The position numbers and the translations under genes are program-made. The notes under the pieces are model-generated. The model saw only the letters and a list, made by a program, of their open reading frames with translations. It did no database searches and was not told the DNA's origin. Below are positions 7,678 to 12,005 of a stretch of DNA of 12,005 bases, in pieces. Origin of the DNA: Pseudomonadota bacterium (lineage in GTDB: Bacteria; Pseudomonadota; Gammaproteobacteria; Acidithiobacillales; Acidithiobacillaceae); contig JAKAFG010000039.1 in the NCBI GenBank assembly GCA_021818125.1, forward strand, positions 1-12,005, read 5' to 3'. Positions within the stretch are counted from its first letter, which is position 1; every line of letters starts with the position of its first letter.

Positions 7678-7689
7678 GGCGATGGGGGT

Positions 7690-8859
7690 CTATGGCGGAG
7701 ACGGGTGGACCGCGGCCATATCCCGCCAGGCGGTCACCTGGACCGATTGCCGCACATAGCTCTCGTCGCCACCGTAGAAAAGATAGGCTGAATCCATATC
7801 TTCGGCCAGTTTGGAGAAATAGGCCAGCCCCTTGAAAGCATCTTGGGATACCGTTTGGCCGGATTTGGCTTCCATGGCAATGGGCCGCCCCCCTTGATCC
7901 CAGATCAGGTCCACTTCGTTGCCCACATTGTCCCGGAAGTAGAAAAGATTGTCGGTCTGCACGGCATTGAAGCGCTTTTTGAGCATCTCCGCGACGACAA
8001 GGCTCTCGAACAGCGCGCCCCGAAGGGGATGGGCGGCCAATTGCGCCGCTGTCTGGATGTCCAATAAAAAGCAGGCCAATCCGGTATCCAAGAAGTACAA
8101 CTTCGGGGATTTGATCAGCCGCTTGTTGAAGTTTTTGTAAAAAGGCCTCAGCCGTTTGACGATATAGCTCGCCTCCAGCACCGAGAGCCAGCTCTTGACC
8201 GTATTGTGATTGACCCCGCAATCGTTGCCCAAGCTCGAAAGATTGAGGATTTGGCCGGTCCGTCCCGCGCAGAGCTTCAGGAAAATCTCGAACTGGGACA
8301 AATCCCGGATGTTAATGAGCGCGCGCAAGTCTCGTTCGATGTAGGTGTTGACGTAAAAGCTCATGGCTTCGGTGGGGTTGAGGCCTTTGTCGAAGATGCG
8401 TGGATAAAAGCCGGTCCAGAGGACTTGATCCAGAGAGACGCTTTTCAGCTCGGCGGCGTAAGCCTCGGCGAGACTAAAGGGCAGCAAGCGCACCAACGCT
8501 GTGCGGCCGGCCAATGATTGGGTGATATTTTCCAGCAGATCGAATTGCTGACTTCCGGTCAGAATAAATTGCCCTTCGAGGTTCTTCCGGTCGACGATGG
8601 TTTGAATATAGGACAGCAATTCCGGGACGCGCTGGATTTCGTCGATGACCGCGCCCTCGGGAAAACGGTTTAAGAACCCGCGGGGGTCTTGACGGGCAAA
8701 CTCGCGCTGGTCCAAATCTTCCAGGGAAACATAGGCCTTGTCGGAGAAAACCATCCTGCATAACGTGGTTTTGCCGGATTGACGCGGTCCCGTGATCGTC
8801 ACCACTGGATATTGGCGCGCCAATCGCTCTGTTTTTGCCGCAAGCTCCCTTGGTATCAT
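7690..8859 (-). CDS. AAA_14 / DUF4143 family ATP-binding protein
   Basis: The product has 389 residues, a normal length for this family. The N-terminal AAA-type P-loop has Walker A GPRQSGKTT at 24-32, Walker B AVIDEIQ with D73-E74, the sensor-like TGSQ at 101-104 and SLAGR ending at Arg119. The C-terminal DUF4143 half contains GNEVDL (E315, D317) and, after a short loop, AMEAKS (E330, K332). This spacing resembles a PD-(D/E)xK nuclease core. GGAGG lies 4 bases before the ATG. Such proteins are common in anaerobes and often stand alone or in accessory DNA; their function is not established, and ATPase activity is inferred from the motifs. It is transcribed away from the activase gene, with no partner gene overlapping it. 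G+C looks intermediate between the two flanks. Confidence 0.92.
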   Translation of the reverse strand: MIPRELAAKTERLARQYPVVTITGPRQSGKTTLCRMVFSDKAYVSLEDLDQREFARQDPRGFLNRFPEGAVIDEIQRVPELLSYIQTIVDRKNLEGQFILTGSQQFDLLENITQSLAGRTALVRLLPFSLAEAYAAELKSVSLDQVLWTGFYPRIFDKGLNPTEAMSFYVNTYIERDLRALINIRDLSQFEIFLKLCAGRTGQILNLSSLGNDCGVNHNTVKSWLSVLEASYIVKRLRPFYKNFNKRLIKSPKLYFLDTGLACFLLDIQTAAQLAAHPLRGALFESLVVAEMLKKRFNAVQTDNLFYFRDNVGNEVDLIWDQGGRPIAMEAKSGQTVSQDAFKGLAYFSKLAEDMDSAYLFYGGDESYVRQSVQVTAWRDMAAVHPSPP

Positions 8860-9230
8860 CGTGCCTCCTTGCCTGATCCTAGGGAAAACTCAACCACAGG
8901 TGAGGACGACAGGCAACAACTTTTACAAATTGAGAATTGAAATAACAATCCGTAAAGATGTTCAGGGGACCCGTTGCCACCAAAGGTATACGCCAGCCTG
9001 GTCGCAGGCGTTCAAAGGGCTTGACCAAACGCCCGTATAGTGCAAAATAGGGGATATTGCTTCGAAAACCATTGCTTGCGGCTACAACCGATAACCTTAT
9101 GACCATACCGTGCTCCGTTTCGTTTCCATGAACGGCAACCCGAGTTATCCAGAAACGGAATTCCGCCGCCGAACGATGCCGGCGACGGTGAATCGTCATC
9201 ATTCCCGCCGATCTCGGCCGGAGGTTTGTC
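8860..9230. other. Divergent intergenic region between the ATPase and activase genes
   Basis: These 371 bases hold the candidate leftward promoter (8920-8948). At the right end they carry the activase ribosome site GGAGG (9220-9224), 6 bases before ATG 9231. No convincing rightward promoter was found: TTGACC near 9020 has no good -10 at 17 bases. No protein gene, terminator or operator of recognisable type was seen. Confidence 0.5.
8920..8948 (-). promoter_or_regulatory. Candidate promoter of the AAA_14/DUF4143 gene
   Basis: On the minus strand TTGTTA (8943-8948) and TAAAAG (8920-8925) are spaced by 17 bases. Each matches the sigma-70 hexamer at four of six positions. The start codon is about 60 bases downstream. 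Weak but well placed. Confidence 0.35.
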
Positions 9231-12005
9231 ATGAATAAACCGGTCACCGCATTAGGGCTTTGCATGGGCGCCTCCACGGTCTCCCTGGTGCAAATCCGTT
9301 GCGCCCCCGCCACTGGCGCCGACGAGGTGCGGCCGGTGGTCCTTGCGCATGCCGTCCACACCCATGACGGCGATCCCAAACGCACGCTGCTCAAGGCTTT
9401 GGAAGCCGTGGACTGGTCGACCATCGACCGAGTGGCGGCCACCGGCCGCAAATTCCGCGACTTTCTGAACCTCTCGGCCATCCCCGAGCCCGAGGCGGTG
9501 GAGTATGCCTACGATCACTTGAAACCGGCCAAGGGCCACTGCCCGGCGGTGATTTCGGCCGGCGGCGAGACCTTCATGGTCTACACCCTGGACCCGGGCG
9601 GCCGCATCACCAACGTGCTCACCGGTAACAAGTGCGCCGCGGGGACCGGCGAGTTCTTCCTGCAGCAACTGCGGCGCATGGATGTCTCCCTGGAGACCGC
9701 CGGCCAGTGGGCCGCAGCGACCGAGCCGTACGCAGTGTCGGGACGCTGCTCGGTCTTCTGCAAGTCGGATTGCACCCACGCCACCAACAAGGGCATTCCC
9801 AAGGCGCGCGTGACCGCCGGCCTGGGCCAGATGATGGCCAACAAAGTGCTGGAACTGCTCAAAAAGGTGGAGCGGCGCGATCTGATGCTGGTGGGTGGCA
9901 CGGCCCGCAACCAGATGATGGTGCGCTATTTGCGCCAAGCCATCCCGGGCCTGGTGGTTCCGGACGAAGCGCCCTACTTCGAAGCATTGGGCGCGGCCCT
10001 GTGGGCCCTGGAGAACACCCCCCGGCCGTTTCCGGGCCTTGCGAATCTCTTCGTGGCACATCAGCGGCGGTTCGATCTGCTGCCGCCCTTGCGTCAGTTC
10101 GAAGATCGGGTGACGTTTAAATCCATCTCCCGGGATGCGGCGCGGGCCGGCGATGTCTGCCTGTTCGGTCTGGACGTGGGCTCGACCACCACCAAGGCGG
10201 TGCTGATGCGGGAAAAGGACCAGGCCCTGCTGGCCTCGGTCTACCTGCGCACCAACGGCGATCCGGTGGGTGCCTCGCGGCAGTGCTACCGCGCCATCCT
10301 GGAGCAGATCCGGCCCCACGCGGACCCCGACCAGGTTTCGATCATCGGCCTGGGGGTGTGCGGTTCGGGACGCCAGATCGCCGGCCTGCACGCCCTGACC
10401 GATGGGGTGATCAACGAGATCATCGCCCATGCCACGGCCTCGGTGTACTTCGACCGCGAGGTGGACACCATCTTCGAGATCGGCGGCCAGGACGCCAAGT
10501 ACACCTACATTACCAACGGCGTGCCTTCGGATTACGCCATGAACGAGGCCTGTTCGGCGGGCACCGGATCGTTTCTGGAAGAGTCGGCCCTGGAGACCTT
10601 GGGCGTGCCCATGGAGCGCATTGCCGAAGTGGCCCTGGAAGCCAAGCTGCCGCCCAATTTCAACGACCAGTGCGCGGCCTTCATCTCCTCGGACATCAAG
10701 AACGCCATCCACGACGGCGCGGCCCACGAAGACATTCTGGCCGGTCTGGTGTACTCCATCTGCATGAACTACAACAACCGGGTCAAGGGCAACCGGCCCA
10801 TGGGCACCAAGATCTTCATGCAGGGTGGGGTGTGCTACAACCGCGCCGTGCCCCTGGCCATGGCGGCCCTGACCGGCAAGCCCATCGTGGTGCCGCCCGA
10901 ACCGGGCTTGATGGGGGCCTTCGGCGCAGCCCTGGAAGTCAAAAAGCGCATCGACAACGGGCTCATGACCCGGGCACGCTTCGACCTGGCGGTACTGGCC
11001 GAGCGCGAGACCCAATACGGCGAACCGTTCATCTGCAAGGGCGGCGCCGAAAAGTGCGACCGGCGCTGCCAGATCGCCCGCATCACCATCGAAGGCGACG
11101 TCTACCCCTTCGGCGGCGCCTGCAACCGCTACGACAACCTGCGCCGCAAGCAGCGCTTCGATGTGGCCCAGCTAGACCTGGTGCGCGTGCGCCAGCAATT
11201 GGTTTTCGGCAAGTATGCGCCGCCCCCCCTGGACCCGAAGGCCCCCGGCTACCGCGGCCGCGTGGGCCTGAACCGCAGCTTTCTGGTGCACACCTACTAC
11301 CCGCTCTATGCCCAGTTCTTCAGCATGCTGGGCTATGCGCCGGTGCTGCCCGAAACGCCCGACCCCAGCGGCATCGACCAGCGCAACGCCCCCTTTTGTT
11401 ACCCGGCCGAGCTGGCCCACGGCTTCTTCCACGACCTGATTTCCGGGCAAGATCCGCCCGAAGTGCTTTTTCTGCCCCACTTCAAGTCGGTGCCGACCAT
11501 CAATGGCGACCGCAACGCCCAGGTGTGTCCCCTGGTGCAGGGCGAGACCTTCTATCTGCAGTCGACTTTCCGGCCGCGCCTGAGCCTGCTCAAGCAAAAG
11601 GGCTTGCGCCTGTTCGCCCCCCTGATCGCGCTGTCCGACGGCGTGGAGGGCGCGCGCCGCCCGCTGGTGGAGACGGCCGTGGCCCTGGGTATCCCCCAGG
11701 CCATGGCCCAGGAAGCATTCAGCCGCGCCGCGACGCTCATGCGCGCCTGCCTGGAAGAGATGCGCGAGCTGGGCCGCCAGGCTTTGGCCCAATTGGAGCG
11801 GACGCCCGAGAAGATCGCCGTGGTGCTTTTCGCCCGGCCTTACAACGGTTTCACGGAAGAGGCCCACAAGGGCATCCCCCACAAATTCGCGTCCCGGGGC
11901 ATCCTGGTGCTGCCCCTGGATTTTCTCGATCTGACCAATCTGCCCACCCGGCGCCACATGTACTGGGGCATGGGCCAGCGCATCATGACGGCGGCGCGCA
12001 AGGTC
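9231..12005 (+). CDS. 2-hydroxyacyl-CoA dehydratase / benzoyl-CoA reductase-type activase (BcrAD/BadFG) with DUF2229, 3' end beyond window
   Basis: 925 codons are seen and the frame is open at the right edge; long members of this family reach about 1400 residues. It has two tandem ASKHA ATPase units. Unit 2 is canonical: LFGLDVGSTTTK at 311-322, EIGGQDAK at 416-423, cluster cysteines C441 (NEACSAGTG) and C481 (NDQCAAF), then a QGGVCYN adenosine motif. Unit 1 keeps the cysteines (C135 in NKCAAGTG, C173 in SGRCSVF) but has LCMGASTVS instead of DxGSTTxK and AGGET instead of IGGQD. A Cys-rich segment begins at C602, and the DUF2229 region starts near 677. In this family the activase uses ATP and a [4Fe-4S] cluster to drive one electron into a dehydratase or reductase. 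The partner substrate is unknown here. The start ATG 9231 is set by GGAGG 6 bases upstream. It is cytoplasmic, with very high G+C third positions, unlike the left half. Confidence 0.94.
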   Translation, partial: MNKPVTALGLCMGASTVSLVQIRCAPATGADEVRPVVLAHAVHTHDGDPKRTLLKALEAVDWSTIDRVAATGRKFRDFLNLSAIPEPEAVEYAYDHLKPAKGHCPAVISAGGETFMVYTLDPGGRITNVLTGNKCAAGTGEFFLQQLRRMDVSLETAGQWAAATEPYAVSGRCSVFCKSDCTHATNKGIPKARVTAGLGQMMANKVLELLKKVERRDLMLVGGTARNQMMVRYLRQAIPGLVVPDEAPYFEALGAALWALENTPRPFPGLANLFVAHQRRFDLLPPLRQFEDRVTFKSISRDAARAGDVCLFGLDVGSTTTKAVLMREKDQALLASVYLRTNGDPVGASRQCYRAILEQIRPHADPDQVSIIGLGVCGSGRQIAGLHALTDGVINEIIAHATASVYFDREVDTIFEIGGQDAKYTYITNGVPSDYAMNEACSAGTGSFLEESALETLGVPMERIAEVALEAKLPPNFNDQCAAFISSDIKNAIHDGAAHEDILAGLVYSICMNYNNRVKGNRPMGTKIFMQGGVCYNRAVPLAMAALTGKPIVVPPEPGLMGAFGAALEVKKRIDNGLMTRARFDLAVLAERETQYGEPFICKGGAEKCDRRCQIARITIEGDVYPFGGACNRYDNLRRKQRFDVAQLDLVRVRQQLVFGKYAPPPLDPKAPGYRGRVGLNRSFLVHTYYPLYAQFFSMLGYAPVLPETPDPSGIDQRNAPFCYPAELAHGFFHDLISGQDPPEVLFLPHFKSVPTINGDRNAQVCPLVQGETFYLQSTFRPRLSLLKQKGLRLFAPLIALSDGVEGARRPLVETAVALGIPQAMAQEAFSRAATLMRACLEEMRELGRQALAQLERTPEKIAVVLFARPYNGFTEEAHKGIPHKFASRGILVLPLDFLDLTNLPTRRHMYWGMGQRIMTAARKV

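Larger units (their letters stand above)
7019..7689. other. Intergenic region with no confident gene
   Basis: About 670 bases lie between two minus-strand genes. The first 80 bases are an AT-rich upstream region for the PEP-CTERM gene. The remainder contains only short open stretches on both strands with weak start signals, described separately at 7167-7415 and 7454-7677. No tRNA, CRISPR array or clear mobile-element end was seen. Confidence 0.5.

Noticed and set aside
7628..8221. Second minus-strand frame and several plus frames overlapping the ATPase gene
   Set aside because: They are out-of-frame shadows of the AAA_14/DUF4143 gene, which has all expected motifs and a ribosome site.
9252..11015. 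Long minus-strand open frame opposite the activase gene, with another at 11172-11957
   Set aside because: Both lie antisense to a gene with clear family motifs. Such frames are expected when third codon positions are almost all G or C; their translations are rich in His, Gly, Gln and Arg with no recognisable domain.

Overview
The window looks like chromosomal DNA of an anaerobic Gram-negative bacterium. A Desulfobacterota-type sulfate reducer or relative is the best guess. Two things suggest this: a protein with a PEP-CTERM sorting tail, which implies an exosortase and an outer membrane, and a very long activator of 2-hydroxyacyl-CoA dehydratase or benzoyl-CoA reductase type, a family of strict anaerobes. 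The taxon is inferred; no rRNA or marker gene is present.

Left part, 1-5913, minus strand: one enormous reading frame, 1971 codons inside the window and still open at the left edge. It encodes a secreted mosaic protein. In order it has a signal peptide, an N-terminal beta-sandwich-like domain, two LamG/concanavalin-like domains, an unassigned module rich in Trp and Tyr, a Ca-binding thrombospondin type 3 (TSP3) stretch, a third LamG, another TSP3 stretch, a seven-bladed EAR/EPTP beta-propeller, a fourth LamG, a third TSP3 stretch, and the start of what looks like a right-handed beta-helix. A good candidate sigma-70 promoter and ribosome binding site precede it.

Middle, 5914-7690: a 499-base gap holds a row of three stem-loops on the minus strand, the last an intrinsic terminator, and a nested palindrome just after the next gene. 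That gene (6413-6985, minus) is a small secreted cohesin-like PEP-CTERM protein starting at GTG. From 7019 to 7689 there is only weak, possibly decayed coding signal.

Right part: an AAA_14/DUF4143 ATPase (7690-8859, minus) is divided by a 371-base divergent gap from the activase (9231 to beyond 12005, plus). The activase has two tandem ATPase units and the start of a DUF2229 region. It is visibly much richer in G+C than the left half.

How the genes fit together: the giant protein and the PEP-CTERM protein are both exported and probably belong to the cell surface or extracellular matrix. The activase is cytoplasmic catabolic machinery with no evident link to them. The AAA_14/DUF4143 protein is an orphan of unknown role. 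The most unusual items are the EAR propeller inside a bacterial LamG/TSP3 giant and the three-hairpin element at 6154-6246.
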